Assembly: GCA_036768485.1 (NCBI GenBank)
Contig: JAVLUZ010000651.1
Location: 372,001-436,000, forward strand
DNA length: 64,000 nt
Direction: 5' to 3'
Source of the DNA: Mermis nigrescens
Lineage: Eukaryota > Nematoda > Enoplea > Mermithida > Mermithidae
The notes under the pieces are model-generated. The model ran no database searches and was not told where the DNA came from. It saw only the letters and a program-made list of their open reading frames with translations. Positions 1 to 12,104 of the stretch are shown in pieces. Numbering within the stretch: position 1 is the stretch's first letter; every line of letters begins with the position of its first letter. A program made the position numbers and the translations under genes.

Positions 1-590
1 AAACTGTGCAGAAGGTAAGGATTTTCAATCATAATGGAGTTCTAGGACCAGATTATCGATAAAAATGCTGCAATTGGCGCCGCACGGCTTAAACATTAAT
101 AACAAGTAAGAATTAAATCAATTCGGCGCGAAGCTACGAAAATTTTTTGTAGTTTTACCTCTCTAAAACGCATTTTTGCAGTACAAAAACTAACAAACTA
201 ACCGAATCCGTGCATAAGATAAGGATTTTCAATCGTAATGGAGTTCTAGGACCAGATTATCGATAAAAATGCTGCAATTGGCGCCGCGCGGCTTAAACAT
301 TAATAACAAGTAAGTATTAAATCAATTTGGCTCGAAGCGCCGAAAATTTTTTGTAGTTTCACCTCTCTAAAACGCATTTTTGCATTACAAAAACTAACCA
401 AATCCGTGCATAAGATAAGGATTTTCAATCGTAGTGAAGTTCTAGACCAGATTGTCGATAAAAATGCTGCGATTGGCGCGGCGCAGCTCAAAGATTAATA
501 ATAAGTAAGAATTAAATCTATTCGGCGCAAAGTGCCAAGAAATTTTTGAAGTTTTAACTCTCTAAAATGCATTTTTAACATTACAAAAAT
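1..590. repeat. Tandem array, ~200-bp unit, about 3 copies
   Basis: The motif ATTTTCAATC recurs at 21, 225 and 421, giving periods of 204 and 196 bp, and a decayed partial unit runs on to about 590. Each unit contains the palindrome-like box CGGCGCGAAGC followed by a run of A/T and then CTCTCTAAAACGCATTTTTGC. A single diverged relative lies near 11195-11260. The array enters the window already in progress, so its true left end is not visible. No convincing coding potential. Confidence 0.85.
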
Positions 591-835
591 TTTCCACAAA
601 TGCCAACCAAGCCCAAAAATTTTTTCCATTTCCCAAAATTTTGATTGACAAATAGACCAATAAGTAGAAAAACGGTGGTTGTAAGCAAACTTGGGCAGTA
701 GTGATCGACCGGGCCCTGGCAATCCCTGGCCATTTTTCAGCATCCCTGGCCCTGGCCGGGCAAGGTCAAAAAATGGCTGGGGCTGGGGAAAAATTAAGTG
801 TAATTCGTATTTTGTACAGACTGTGATACTGGCAC

Positions 836-3205
836 TAGTGATCGACCGGGGCGACTTTTTTGGCCGGGGCCGGGGCGGTACCGGGGCTGGAAACAAATCC
901 CGGCCCCGGCCCGGGGCCGGGTTGGGGCTGGCCGGGGTCAGACAAGGAAAATATTATTGCATGACACATACTTGGGGTGGGGGGCATAGGAAAGAAATAA
1001 TGAGCGATTGCTCCATTCAGTAGTAAATGGCTTTTCATATCAAGTTTTATTACTATTTATGTCACAAGAAACAAATTTAGTCTAGTGTTTCATTGTCTGA
1101 ATCATCAATAAGGTCTATGTCGCTGCTATTAGCACACTCTGTATCATTCGAATCTTAGCTACGGCTACTGCTGCTGTAGCAATTGGATGCAATAGGTATT
1201 GGATGTAATAAATGAGACATCACACATTCCCATATGGGGAGGGGTACTACCCCTCAGGGTCCAAGACACAAGTCACTGTCAGACGATTTTTGGTGAAAAC
1301 CTTTTGAATTTTTTGAACTTAATTTTTTAGTATGGCAAAAGTGTACCTAACTATTAGAATTTCATGAAGTGATACATTATTTTATTATGTGAGCTAGAGT
1401 AAATAGATAAACTATCACTATAAAACATGCATGTAATCGCTTAAAATTTTATGAGGTTCCCTCAGTATACCTACATGTAACGGCTGGAAATCTAAGGTAG
1501 GGGTCCCGCGCCATTTTTAGAAGGAGGGGGTTAGCGACTAGATCAAAAATGGTAAAAACACATAAAAATAGCCAAAAAAGCACAGGCTTTCGCCAAAAAA
1601 TGGGGGAGGGTGGTTAAATATTTTCTGACTTTCAAGGAAGTTCGGGGCTTCAAAGCGGAGATGGGGGATGGCCCAAATCCTCTGTCACATGTATATTCCT
1701 CGGCTATTTTCAGGGAAGGGGGTAAGCGGCTCCATTTTGCAGCCGCTTACCCCTCCCTTTGAAAATCTTTAAAATGGTAGAATTTTCAATAAGGAATTCT
1801 ACACCTTTTTACAGTTTTTGTTCTTCAAAATTTTGTACATGTACAAAGACGGTCCTGAAACGTCTATGTACATCAGCAAAAATCTTCCCCGAATACAAAA
1901 AGACCGTGCTTCTAAATGTGATAATTCGGCCTGAATTTAGTTGATAGTTCGGCGCGAAGTGCCGAAATTTTTATGAGCTTCTGATGGAATTCACACATAA
2001 AACTCGACTGAGAAAGCTAAAACAACTTGTACTACAAAAATGAGAAATATTACAAGAATTGTAATATGCGAATTAAATCTTGTAATAAGCAACACTGCGC
2101 TTAGAATGGAAAAATGGAAAAATGTCAAATATTCAGGAACCCAAAAATTAGCCAAATACACTACTAAAGGTCGAAAAACTATGTTCTACTACCACACTGA
2201 AATCGTTACTGTACCATATTAAAGTATACAAAAATTTGCATGTACAAAAGAGTGTTTTTTGTATTCGCCAAAGATTTTTCCCGATGTACAAAGACCAGGA
2301 CTATCTTTGTACATGTACAAAGATTTTTGGGAAGATAAAAACTGTAAAAAGGTATAAAATTCCAAAAAATTTTCGGCATTTCCCTCCGATATGAAAAATT
2401 GTCTGTCCTATACATCTTTTAAATGGCAAAATTTAAATTTAGAATGCAGAAATGTCAAATTTTTAGGCGCTTCGCGCCGTTTTGAGACAATTTTAGTAAT
2501 TCTTGGCGTTAGAAACTCAGAAATTAGCTGAAATATACAATTAAAAGTCAAAAGACCCTGTTTTGCCACTAATTTTCTGGTCCTCCAATTTGGGATTTCA
2601 CCCCTCCCTCAACTCTGGACCCTAGGAAACTATTTGAGACATATTTAGTTTATCGGATCGGACGCAATTCTGCAGCGTAGTTTATATTCGCCTATAATTA
2701 ACCTCGGTCCTAATAACTATTACACAGGAAACGCGTTTTAAAGCACACGGTTCCCATTCAAATGAATGTAAAAGTGTTTTTTGTAGAAATAGTTTGTTAA
2801 AAACGTACAATTTCTAACTAGAAATAGAACGTATTTGTCAACTCTAAATCTTTTAGCCATAGCTATGAATGAATGAGTTAAAAGTAGCATTTAGTTTAAA
2901 TAAGTCAAGTGGAGGAATCGAAAATATGCAGATTTTCCTGAACATTCATTCATTAAAAGCTCATTTATACACAGTAGAAAACTTATGACAAGGACTAAGT
3001 AAGTATACATATGGTCTAATCAGTACAGTTCTCAAAATTAACACTTGCTCATTGATAAATAAGTGCCAGTATCACAGCCTGTACAAAATACAAATTACAC
3101 TAAATTTTTCCCTCGGCCCCAGCCATTTTTTGACCTTGCCCCGGCCGGGCCGGGATGCTGAAAAATGGCCGGGATTGCCGGGGCCGGGGCCCCGGTCGAT
3201 CACTA
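836..3205. mobile_element. hAT element B, same family as A in opposite orientation
   Basis: Runs from TAGTGATCGACCGGGGCGAC to GGGGCCCCGGTCGATCACTA with a perfect 8-bp TSD ACTGGCAC at 828-835 and 3206-3213. It matches A over its length but in inverse orientation, so A plus B look like one giant palindrome (for example 1200-1300 against 5260-5380). B lacks about 270 bp that A carries at roughly 3711-3990. It contains TTCGGCGCGAAGTGCCG and TTTGTACATGTACAAAGA boxes. Non-coding. Confidence 0.88.
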
Positions 3206-5386
3206 ACTGGCACTTATTTATCAATGAGCAAGTATTAATTTTGAGAACTGTACTGATTAGACTATATGTATACTTACTTGGTCCTTGTTATAACTTTGCT
3301 ACTGTGTTTAAATGAGCTTCTACTTAATAAATGTTCTGGAAAATCTGCATGTTTTCGATTTCTCCACTTAACTTATTTGAACTAAATGCTACTTTTAACT
3401 CATTCATTCATAGCTATGACTTAAAGATTTTGAGTTGACAACTACGTTCTATTTCTAGTTGGAAATTGTACGTTTTCAACAAACTAATTTTACAAAGAAC
3501 ACTTCTACATTTAATTGAATGGGAACCGCGGGCTTTAAAACGCGTTTCTTGTGTAATAGTTATTAGAACGAAGGTTAATTATAGGCGAATGTAAACTATG
3601 CTGCAGAATTGCGTCCGATATGATAAACTAAATATGTCTCAAATAGTTTCCTAATGTCCAGAGTTGAGGGAGGGTGAAATCCCAAATTGGAGGACCAGAA
3701 AATTAAGTGGTGGACTATTATTAGCCGATTCTACTTTGTTGTACGAGCTTCTTGTGCTTGTACAAAGATCTCCGAAAAGGTCATTGCATGAGCTAACAAA
3801 TTTTTGTGGCTAAATTACATAAATATATTTTTAAACATACACATTTTCGCATACCATCAGTATGTAATGGTGTTTTTTTACAATTTACCTTTGTATATAC
3901 ATGAGCAAAGATGGTACCCAAAAGTCTTTGTACATTTTGTACACACAGATTTTCGCTTACTATAATATGGTACAGTAGCAATTTTAGTGTGGTAAAACAG
4001 GGTCTTTTGACTTTTGATTGTATATTTTAGCTAATTTCAGGGTTTATAACGCCAAAAATTACTAAAATTGTGTCAAAAAAACGGCATGAAGCGCCTACAA
4101 ATTTGACATTTTTCTATTCTAAATACAAATTTTTGTTATTTTAAAGATATATATAGGACAGACAATTTTTCATATCGAGAGAAGGCGCCGAAAAATTCTT
4201 GGAATTTTACACCTTTTTACAGTTTTTATCTCCCCTAAAATCTTTGTACATGTTCAAAGATAGTCCTGAAAAGTCTTTGTACATCGGGAATAATCTTTGG
4301 CAAATACAAAAAACACTGTTTTGTACATGCAAATTTTTGTATACTTCAATATGGTATATACAGTAACGATTTCAGTGTGGTAGAACATAGTTTTTCGACC
4401 TCTAGTAGTGTATTTGGCTAATTTTTGGGTTTCTGAATATTTGTTATTTTTCCATTTTTCCATTCTAAGCGCAGTGTTGCTTATTACAAGATTTAATTCG
4501 CATATTACAATTTTTGTAATATTTCTGATTTTTTAGTACAGGCTGTTTTAGCTTTCTCAGTCGAGTTTTATGTGTGAATTCCATCAAAAGCTCATGAAAA
4601 TTTCGACACTTCGCGCCGAACTAATATTATCATCTAAATTCAGGCCGAATTATCACATTTAGAAGCACGGTCTTTTTGTATTTGGCGAAAATTTTTGCTG
4701 ATGTACAAAGACGTTTCAGGACCGTCTTTGTACATGTACAAAGATTTTTGAAGAACAAACTAAAAAGGTGTAGAATTCCTTATTGCAAATTCTACCATTC
4801 TAAAGATTTTCAGGGGTAGCAGCGGCTGCAAAAATGGAGCCGCTTACCCCCTTCCCCTGAAAATGGCCGAGAAATATACATGTGACACAGATTTGGGTCA
4901 TCCCTTTCCACGCTTTGAAGCCCCAAACTCTTTGAAAAGTCAGAAAATGATTGACCACCCCTCCCCCATTTTAGCGAAAACCTGCGCTTTTGGCTATCTT
5001 TATGTGTTTTTACTATTTTTGGTCTAGTCGCTAACCCTGTCCTTCTAAAAATGGCGAGGGACCCCTACCCTAGATTTCCAGCCGTTACGTATATACTGAG
5101 GGACCCTCATAAAATTTTAAGTGATTACATGCATGTTTTATAGTGATAGTTTATCTGTTTACTCTAGCTCACATTCTGAAATAATGTATCACTTTGTGAA
5201 ATTCACAAGTTAGTACACTTTGCCATACTAAAAAATTAAGTTTAAAAAATTCGAAAGCTTTCCACCAAAAATCGTCTGACAGTGACTTGTGTCTTGGACC
5301 CTGAGGGGGTAATACCCCTTCCCCTTGTGGGAATGTGTGATGTCTCATTTATTACATCCAATACCTATTGCATCTATTATTGCATC

Positions 5387-6501
5387 TAGGGATCGACCAG
5401 AGCTCTGGCTCCGGCCACTAGCTCCGCCGGCCATTTTTGGTCCTCCGGCCTCCAGCGGCCGGAGGTACAAAAAGGGACTGGAGAGCCAGAAGGTTTTTTG
5501 AACCGAATCATTCAATGCTTTAACGCTCTTCTTTTTCTTTTGAAGCTAAGCACTCAGATTGCCTATTTTGAGAATTTGTACAAACACAGGTTTAATAAGT
5601 GAAGCTGTGAATGTGAACACTAATGTGGCATTGTGAATGCACCATTGGTGAAATATTATATCATATATTTTGCTTAATAATGAACGAGAATATTTCAGAT
5701 TGCAAAGCGAGCCGAGTCCGCGTTAATTCAGCACACAAATGGATATAAATCTCTTTCAAGTGACAGAATAACAAACTTGGTGCGACGTAGTCCTGCTTAC
5801 TTACTTTTTGAGCTATTACAGATTGTAGATATAAGTACATACAGACACATTGCTAAGCTCTTTATGCTATGTTTATTTGGGTACTTTTTGAGTATAGTGC
5901 GTCCAGACAATAAGGGCAAACAAGAAAGCAGTGAGATTGGAGCTAAAAATAGAAATATGCTAATTAAATGATTTTTTTCGATTACCCAACTGCCGCTGTC
6001 AGACCAGTCATTTGAGAACATGTGTAATAGGTGAGGAATGAACTAGTAGAACGTTATTGTATGTTAGTCTTCTTGATTTTTGCATAGCTCGATTAAATAG
6101 GTACATTATGGAATGAATAATATATTTCATACAATATGTAGTTTCGCGTTGAAAACCAACCTGATTCACTGATATATAAGCATTTTGCACGTTTATCAAT
6201 TTTCGGAAGTGGCTTGACTAGCAACTGATCACAGAACTAATTTCTTTTCCATTTTAGAATGGCTAGATAATAAACATTCACTTCTACAGATCTTTTACTT
6301 ATCCATGAGCAATGTATTTATACAAACCTATATACTGTACATCATATGAATTATATTTTACGGCTTGTGAAAATTCTAGTCCACTGAAAATTCTAAGTTC
6401 ACCTCTGGCCTCCAGCTCCGGCTCCGGCAAGAGCCAGAGGTGATGATGGCCGGAGCTCCAGCTCCAGCCCAGAGGAAAAAATGGACCTCCGATCGATCCT
6501 A
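5387..6501. mobile_element. hAT element C (1.1 kb, non-autonomous)
   Basis: Termini TAGGGATCGACC and CGATCGATCCTA, with perfect TSD ATTGCATC at 5379-5386 and 6502-6509. The uninterrupted version of the target can be read in element B around 1165-1200, which confirms the insertion. Subterminal sequence is GC-rich (GGCTCCGGCC, CTCCGGCCTCCAGC); the interior is AT-rich with only short ORFs. Termini are related to those of A and B, so C may be a distant family member. Confidence 0.87.
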
Positions 6502-7740
6502 ATTGCATCCAATCGCTACAGCAGCAGTAGCAGTAGCGAAGATTCAAATGATATAGAGTGTGCTAATATCAGCGACATAGAGTTTATTGATGATTCAGAC
6601 AGACAATGAAACACTGGACTGAATTTGTTTATTGTGACATAAATAGTAATAAAACTTGATATGGAAAGGTGCACCTAACTTTGCGCTTGCCATTTACTAC
6701 TGAATGGAGCAGTCGCTCATAATTTCTTTTCCTATGCCCACCCCAAGTATGTGTCATGCAACAATATTTTCCTTGTCTGACCCCGGCCCCGGCCAAAGAA
6801 GTCGCCCTGGTCGATCACTAGTTGGCAGCAAGAAGATACTGTGGGGTGCAAGATTTTTCAAAGGTCAAAAAATGGCCTTAAACATGGTGGTATGGCGAAA
6901 AAAACACCATTTTCCGACGTTCTTCATCTATCACTATCCATTGGCATCAAAAATTGCGAAAAAAACGAAAAAAAAATTTCAAAAACTGAATTCTGGGGAG
7001 GGATGTTTCGGTTTCTCGGGGGGGGGGGTGCATACCCCCAGCCCCCCTCACGCCCAGGTGTGGTTGTAAGTCGGCATTTAATGCTCACTAGCGGATCCAG
7101 GAAAGAATTGGGGGCGGTCCGAAAATTTGGAGTCAGATATCTCGAGAATCATTGGAGATGAGCAAGAAGAAAGGCAGTTTTGAGCATATCTGGGCGAGCT
7201 CTATACAATAGCGAAGAAAAATTTCAGAATAAAATTTAAAAATTTTTTCTTTATTTAATAAGAATAGATTATTGTTCCTCTGGCTCGTTCCAATATTCTC
7301 AAGTATGATTTCAGTCATAGATATGTAAATCTGTAGAATTCGCTTTCGAATGATGTTGTAAATTCACCTAGCCTGGAAATTTTTATCGTCGTTTTTTTAT
7401 CGAGTTTCATCCCTTTTTGTATTTGTGTGTTTTTTCCCAGACGTTGCAATAAATGCTTTTTGTTCGTTGTTTCTTAAATTCACGATTAATTTCTCATCTC
7501 CTGTTTTGTATGTAATCATTGTGTTTTACAGAGAAAGATTATTTACAGATAATAATTGATTCGGCGCGAAGCACCGAAAAAAGTTTAAATATTCTGCAAG
7601 TTAAGCTCAAATTTGAGCTGTTTTTAGCAGGCCAGAAGACAAAAACATAAATAAACAATAAATCCGGCACGAAGCATTAGAAAAAAAATTCATGTTCTTT
7701 ATGTTTTGACTCAAATTTGGGCACTTGTATACTTTAGGAC

Positions 7741-8399
7741 CAGGGATGGAAAAAAATCCAGATTTGAAAATTATGAATTCTGGGGTTTTTTGGGTTTTAT
7801 TGGGGGTTTTTTTCAAGGAAATGACAACTAGAGCTACATACAGTAGCTGGGAATACATCCAACAGCTGCAAGACCACGAAACAAACAAAGAGCAACAACT
7901 TTATTCAGCTAATATTGAAATCCAACAACAAAATCGATCGTTATTGCAAGTGCAACATATGTATATATCTTTCTCTTCAAAGCTCGGACATTACTAGATT
8001 TTAATCAAAAAATGCACTGGCTCTCGAAAAATATTAGGAAATAGGAAAATTGGTCGAACTCAAAAAAGTTTGGTCTATTGACATGGCTGAATAAAAGCAA
8101 CCTGTTTTGCAGCATTGCATGGAAATTGTAAGCTAGGGGCTGAGATTTTTGAGCATGGACATTGTGTTGACCAGGCTGAGGTTGGTTAGCCTTTGCTAGT
8201 CAAAGGAACAGCATAAAGCAAGCAAAAAGAGTTTGGAAATACAATTTGAATCACATACAGTATTTATTTCAGTCTATCTGAAAAATTGGTATCTTGTGGA
8301 TAAAAAACCCAAAAACCCAATAATTTTTTGCACCTAAAAAACCCACAAGAAAATGCAAAAAAAAACCCAGATTCAAGAAACCTAGCCTTGCCAACCCTG
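7741..8399. mobile_element. hAT-like element, 659 bp
   Basis: Starts CAGGGATGG and ends CCAACCCTG, imperfect inverted termini. Flanking octamers TTTAGGAC (7733-7740) and TTAAGGAC (8400-8407) match 7/8 as a TSD. Interior is AT-rich with runs of GGGTTTTTTGGG and no transposase. It is inserted within the decayed hAT at 7085-9015. Confidence 0.72.
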
Positions 8400-8739
8400 T
8401 TAAGGACCCTTCAAATTTTTTAAATATTTTTTTAACATAAGAGTATAGACCAAATTCTTTTAGACAATATTTCGGTCAATGTCTTTACTTTGCTTTACTT
8501 TATTATGTTCGAGGAAGCAGTAGCACAAACCTCGATATGGCACGCACTGCGTCTTGTTGGAAACCTATTTGGCCGAGTTCATATGGCGAAAAAATTTTCA
8601 AAAATGATGCTTTTATTCATATTTTAGATCAGATCCTTGGCTTTTATCCGGTGTTCTAGAATACGTTTGTTTTACGCGTCTAATGCAATGATGATACAGC
8701 AATATACTGTTAAAAGTTTCATTCATTTCTATCCAACTG

Positions 8740-8815
8740 AGGTTGCATTTGGCCTGGTGGTTAAGTCTCTCAACTTACAACCGAAAGGTCTGAAATCGAT
8801 CTCAGACTATTGGAA
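8740..8815 (+). repeat. tRNA-like segment, possible SINE head
   Basis: TGGCCTGGTGGTTAAG fits a Pol III A box. About 35 nt later GTCTGA...TCAGAC can form a T-arm-like stem of 6 bp around AATCGATC, a weak B box. No matching acceptor stem is seen, so a working tRNA is unlikely and a tRNA-derived SINE head is the better guess. Confidence 0.35.
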
Positions 8816-9149
8816 AGTTTGTTGGAAAAAAGAAAAAACGCTTGCCTATACCCTAATGCTAAAAAACTTAAAAAATTCGATGGGTCCTAAAGTATGCAAG
8901 TAGTAAAATTTGAGCTTTTTTGAATGAGCTAGAAGGCAAAAACTATAACTGCACAATGAATTCAGCGCATAGCGCCTGAGAAAAATTGACATGCTCTCCA
9001 TGTCTATCTCAAATTTGAGTGATTTTTAGCATAAACAATCAAACCAACCGTTGTCGAGCCAATAGTTGGTGGGGCTGGCTAAACGCTTTGGCTGTTGCTC
9101 CAGGTATGTTCCACATCCATGTGTGGTCAAGAATATACATGTATACAGC

Positions 9150-9937
9150 CAGGCCCTTATCCAGGGGCGGGGGTCTGCCCATCCCCCGAAATGGGAAAAA
9201 AATTTTTGTTTCTCTTCAAGGGTCCCCCAGAGGGAAAATGGCAAAGTTCGTCTGGAACACCACCAAAAAAAGGTTTTTAGCGTACTTTTGAGCTAGTAAA
9301 CTCAAACTTTTCTGGCGCTTCATACCGGATTTATTGTTTATGTATAGTTTTGTCTTCTAAACCACTAAAAATAGTTCAAATTTGAGTTAGACATAGAGAG
9401 CATGTCATTTTTTTTCCAGCGCTTTACGCCGGATTCATTGTTCAGCTGTAGTTTTTGCCTTCTAGCTCACTCAAAACAGCTCAAATTTGAGTTATGACAT
9501 GGAAAACATGAAATTTTTTCGGCGCTTCGTGCCGTATTAATTGTTTGTATATGTTTTTTGTCTTCTAACCCGCTCAAAACCACTCAAGTTTGAACTTGAC
9601 ATGCTGAATATGTCAATTTTTTGGCGCTTGGTGCCGAATTCATTATCCGTATTGTTTTTCTCTGTAAAACACAATGATCAAGTATGTATATACAAAAGCA
9701 AGAGATACAAAATAATTCGTCGATTAAGCAATGAGAAATATAAACTTGCTGTATATCAATATGGGATAAAGTGAAAATTTTTTAATTTTTTGTTGTAGTT
9801 TTTCTTCACTATCGTATAGAGTTCGTCGAGATATGCTCAAAACTGCCTTCATTTTCGCCTATCTCCTAATGGTTCTCGAGATATCTGGCCTCAAAAATTT
9901 TCGCCCCACCCCAAATAAAATCCTGGTTATGGGCCTG
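9150..9937. mobile_element. hAT element, 788 bp, with internal tandem array
   Basis: Termini CAGGCCCTTATCCAGG and CCTGGTTATGGGCCTG; TSD TATACAGC (9142-9149) / TACACAGC (9938-9945), 7/8. Inside, units of about 100-106 bp recur with boxes at 9314, 9417, 9523 and 9622 (GGCGCTTCATACCGG, GCGCTTTACGCCGG, GGCGCTTCGTGCCG, GGCGCTTGGTGCCG). No transposase. The ORFs at its left end only cover the terminal repeat. Confidence 0.82.
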
Positions 9938-9945
9938 TACACAGC

Positions 9946-11470
9946 AGTCAGTGTGGGAATTCTAGGAATCATCCTAGTCAGCTTTTGAAAAATTGACTTT
10001 TTTGGGCTTAAAAACGATTTGTACACTCAGAAACACTTTTTTGACATTTCAGACAATGTTCGTACTGCAGTATTTTGATCAATTTGATGAGACAAACGTT
10101 AATTCTAGAACAAGTTACATACCGTAATGCAACAACTGATTTTGTAGTATTTAGTCAGTTTTAATAAAAGCTGCGTCAAAATTTTTCAAGAATTTTCGAT
10201 GAAATATGCGTAAAACAGTCCAAATTTTACATATTGCACTAATGCAACAGTAATTTCAAGAAGCGTAGAGTGGATGCCTTCAGGAAATGCATATGCTTTA
10301 AAAGCTCAATATCCTAATGCACTAATGCAAAGACAACTTCTTGTTTAAAGTGCGCGCCTAAGGCTATATAGACAATTTTAATAAAATATTGCACAAAGCG
10401 CCAAAAATTTTGAAGGATATTTGATGGGATATGCTAAAAAGCTTAGAATCATGCTGTAATATACGGCAACAATTTCATGAATCTAAGAAAGCATGCCTTA
10501 AGTTAAGTATGTAGAGTTTTAATAAATGTCTGGTGAGAAGCGCCGAAACTTTTTAAAAAGAATTTCATATGGATATGCTTTAAAGACTCAGAATCCTATT
10601 GCACTAATGCAGAGGCAACTTTGTAGTGCTTAGAGTACGCGCCTTAGGCCGTACACAATTTTAATAAAATATGGCGCAAAGCCCCAAAAATTTCAAAGAA
10701 TAATCGATTAAATATGCTTAAAAAAGCTCATAATCTTGCAAACTGTGCTACTGCAGCAATAATTTCATAAAGATAAAAACTCAAAAGCCTGTTGCACTAA
10801 TGCAAAGACAATTTCAGAGCGTTAGTGTTTAGTGTGCACTGCTGTAGCCGAATTGAAGTTTTAATTAAATATAATGCGAAGCGCCAAAAATTATTGAGAA
10901 TTTTTGTTAAAATATGCGTTAAAATAGCTCCGAATATTATTTTACTGCATTATTAAAATCATATGTGGAAGGCTAAAATTCTTGATCATCTGCTCTACGC
11001 GAATTTTACATGCCAGGCAGGCGATCTCAAAGTTATTAGCTACGTGGCAGAGAAGATGACGCTTTTACCACAATCAAATCAATATGATGATTATTTAAGC
11101 GTTTTAAGCGTTGATAAAACGGCAGAAAAATGTTGTTAAATTGATAAATTACATAAATTGTGACAAGATTAGTATTGAGCATAAGAAGGAACAAATTCTG
11201 GCACTAAGTGTCAGAAAATTCTGAAATTTTGCCTCTCTAAAACGCATTTTTGCAACATCGTTGGAGGCTAGCCCCCTCCTATTCCCTCTATGACCGGCTG
11301 TGCAATTATAGATGATAAGGCGAGATTGGAGGTGCGAAGCGAATTTTTAGTTTTGATGTTAATAATATAATGTTGAGATATACATATATAGAAGGCTCGC
11401 AGCACCGAAAGTTTTGTGCTTTTTGATTAAAATTGTGCAAAACACTTATTTAATAAATTTGGTGCAAACT
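9946..11470. repeat. Diverged tandem repeats with GCGCCAAAAATTT boxes
   Basis: Between about 10379 and 10930 four diverged units carry GCACAAAGCGCC, GAGAAGCGCCG, GGCGCAAAGCCCC and GCGAAGCGCC at intervals of 140-200 bp, with the shared phrase GCACTAATGCAAAGACAACT. Around 11195-11260 is a single unit related to the array at 1-590. The rest is AT-rich with no gene signal. Confidence 0.55.
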
Positions 11471-11499
11471 GCCAGAAAAATAAACAAATTCAACCTGAA

Positions 11500-11601
11500 A
11501 ACAGTCGATTTTCTTTTACCCCCCCCCTTTGCATTTTTTCTAAACTCTACCATTTGGTAGGGTCAATAGACCCCACTGACCCTCCTCTGGCTACGCCTCT
11601 G
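11500..11601 (-). mobile_element. hAT terminal fragment
   Basis: Reading on the minus strand, CAGAGGCGTAGCCAGAGGAG followed by GGGTCAGTGGGGTC is a typical hAT-type terminus. No partner end or TSD was found to the left, so this is a truncated copy. Confidence 0.5.
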
Positions 11602-11699
11602 TGTAGGTCAATCGGTCCGTATTGCTGTCTTATATCATGAGGGTGTTTTTTATTTGTAGGTTCGATCCCTGAACTGCAAATTTTTGTCAAAAAATTTTC

Positions 11700-11825
11700 A
11701 AACAAAACGTTGGTACCTGACGGATGCGGGGAATGCATTAGGTACCAACGTGGTGTTTAAAACAAAATTGGGTACCAACATTGGTGTTTAAAACAAAATT
11801 GGGTACCAACGTTGGTACCCAAGTA
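11700..11825. repeat. GGTACCAAC short tandem repeat with palindromic ends
   Basis: GGTACCAAC recurs at 11741, 11771 and 11802 (30-31 bp period, unit including GTTTAAAACAAAATT). The block is bounded by GTTGGTACC at both sides, so the outer parts can pair. No coding role seen. Confidence 0.7.
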
Positions 11826-11957
11826 ATGCCCAACTTAACCTACATAAGTCGATTTGAATTAAGGTTGCCTGCATACGTATATATTTCTTTATGCATGATC
11901 GAATAATTAGTCAAAAATCTTGTCTTTCCATGACTGATTTTTTGAGCTTAATAATCA

Positions 11958-11981
11958 TAGGTAGTGCGATAGCGCTACCTA
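11958..11981. repeat. Short GCGC palindrome (copy 1 of 4)
   Basis: TAGGTAGTGCGATAGCGC followed by TACCTA is a near-perfect inverted repeat. The downstream ATAATATACTTGGCCATC is shared with the copy at 50783. Related copies lie at 28655 and 55732. Confidence 0.7.
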
Positions 11982-12104
11982 TAATATACTTGGCCATCCT
12001 TTTTTCTTATAATATACTACTCATTGCACAAATCTTGCTACTTGTCCACTTGGAATTCACAAAAATTTTATTGTTTATGCATACATAAGTATAGGCATCT
12101 CTGT

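Larger units (their letters stand above)
699..6820. mobile_element. hAT element A (non-autonomous), interrupted by B and C
   Basis: Termini are TAGTGATCGACC at 699 and its complement GGTCGATCACTA ending at 6820. Flanks TTGGGCAG (691-698) and GTTGGCAG (6821-6828) are a 6/8-matching TSD created in the MITE-1 sequence GTGGGCAG. Removing the nested elements B and C leaves about 2.6 kb. Subterminal regions are extremely GC-rich (CCGGGGCC runs) against an AT-rich interior. No ORF resembling a transposase remains. The 8-bp TSD points to the hAT superfamily. Confidence 0.85.
686..7062 (+). mobile_element. MITE-1 copy (hAT-like), split by a nested hAT
   Basis: The first 13 bp of the element (CAAACTTGGGCAG, 686-698) are separated from the remainder (6829-7062) by hAT A. 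The rejoined element is flanked by a perfect 8-bp TSD, GTTGTAAG, at 678-685 and 7063-7070. The right piece carries the family body: GGTCAAAAAATGGCCTTAAA, TATCCATTGGCATCAAAAA, a G-run, then CGCCCAGGTGTG. Non-coding; ORFs through it are chance open frames. Confidence 0.85.
7085..9015 (+). mobile_element. Decayed hAT copy with GGCGC-box tandem units
   Basis: Begins near CACTAGCGGATCCAGG, a degenerate form of the terminus seen at 9150, and shares the body motifs ATATCTCGAGAATCATTGGAGAT and GCATATCTGGGCGAG with the copies at 9150 and 17792. Tandem subunits with boxes TTCGGCGCGAAGCACCG (7559) and TTCAGCGCATAGCGCC (8958) are pulled apart by the insertion at 7741-8399 and by unrelated sequence at 8400-8870. 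The right terminus is not recognised. Confidence 0.5.

Noticed and set aside
836..6820. A single giant foldback element or gene-conversion palindrome
   Set aside because: The perfect TSD ACTGGCAC around 836-3205 and the matching termini show two related hATs in opposite orientation instead.
7607..7997. Overlapping 90-codon ORFs on both strands as a gene
   Set aside because: They cross the left border of the hAT inserted at 7741 and include its terminus; no domain or splice support.
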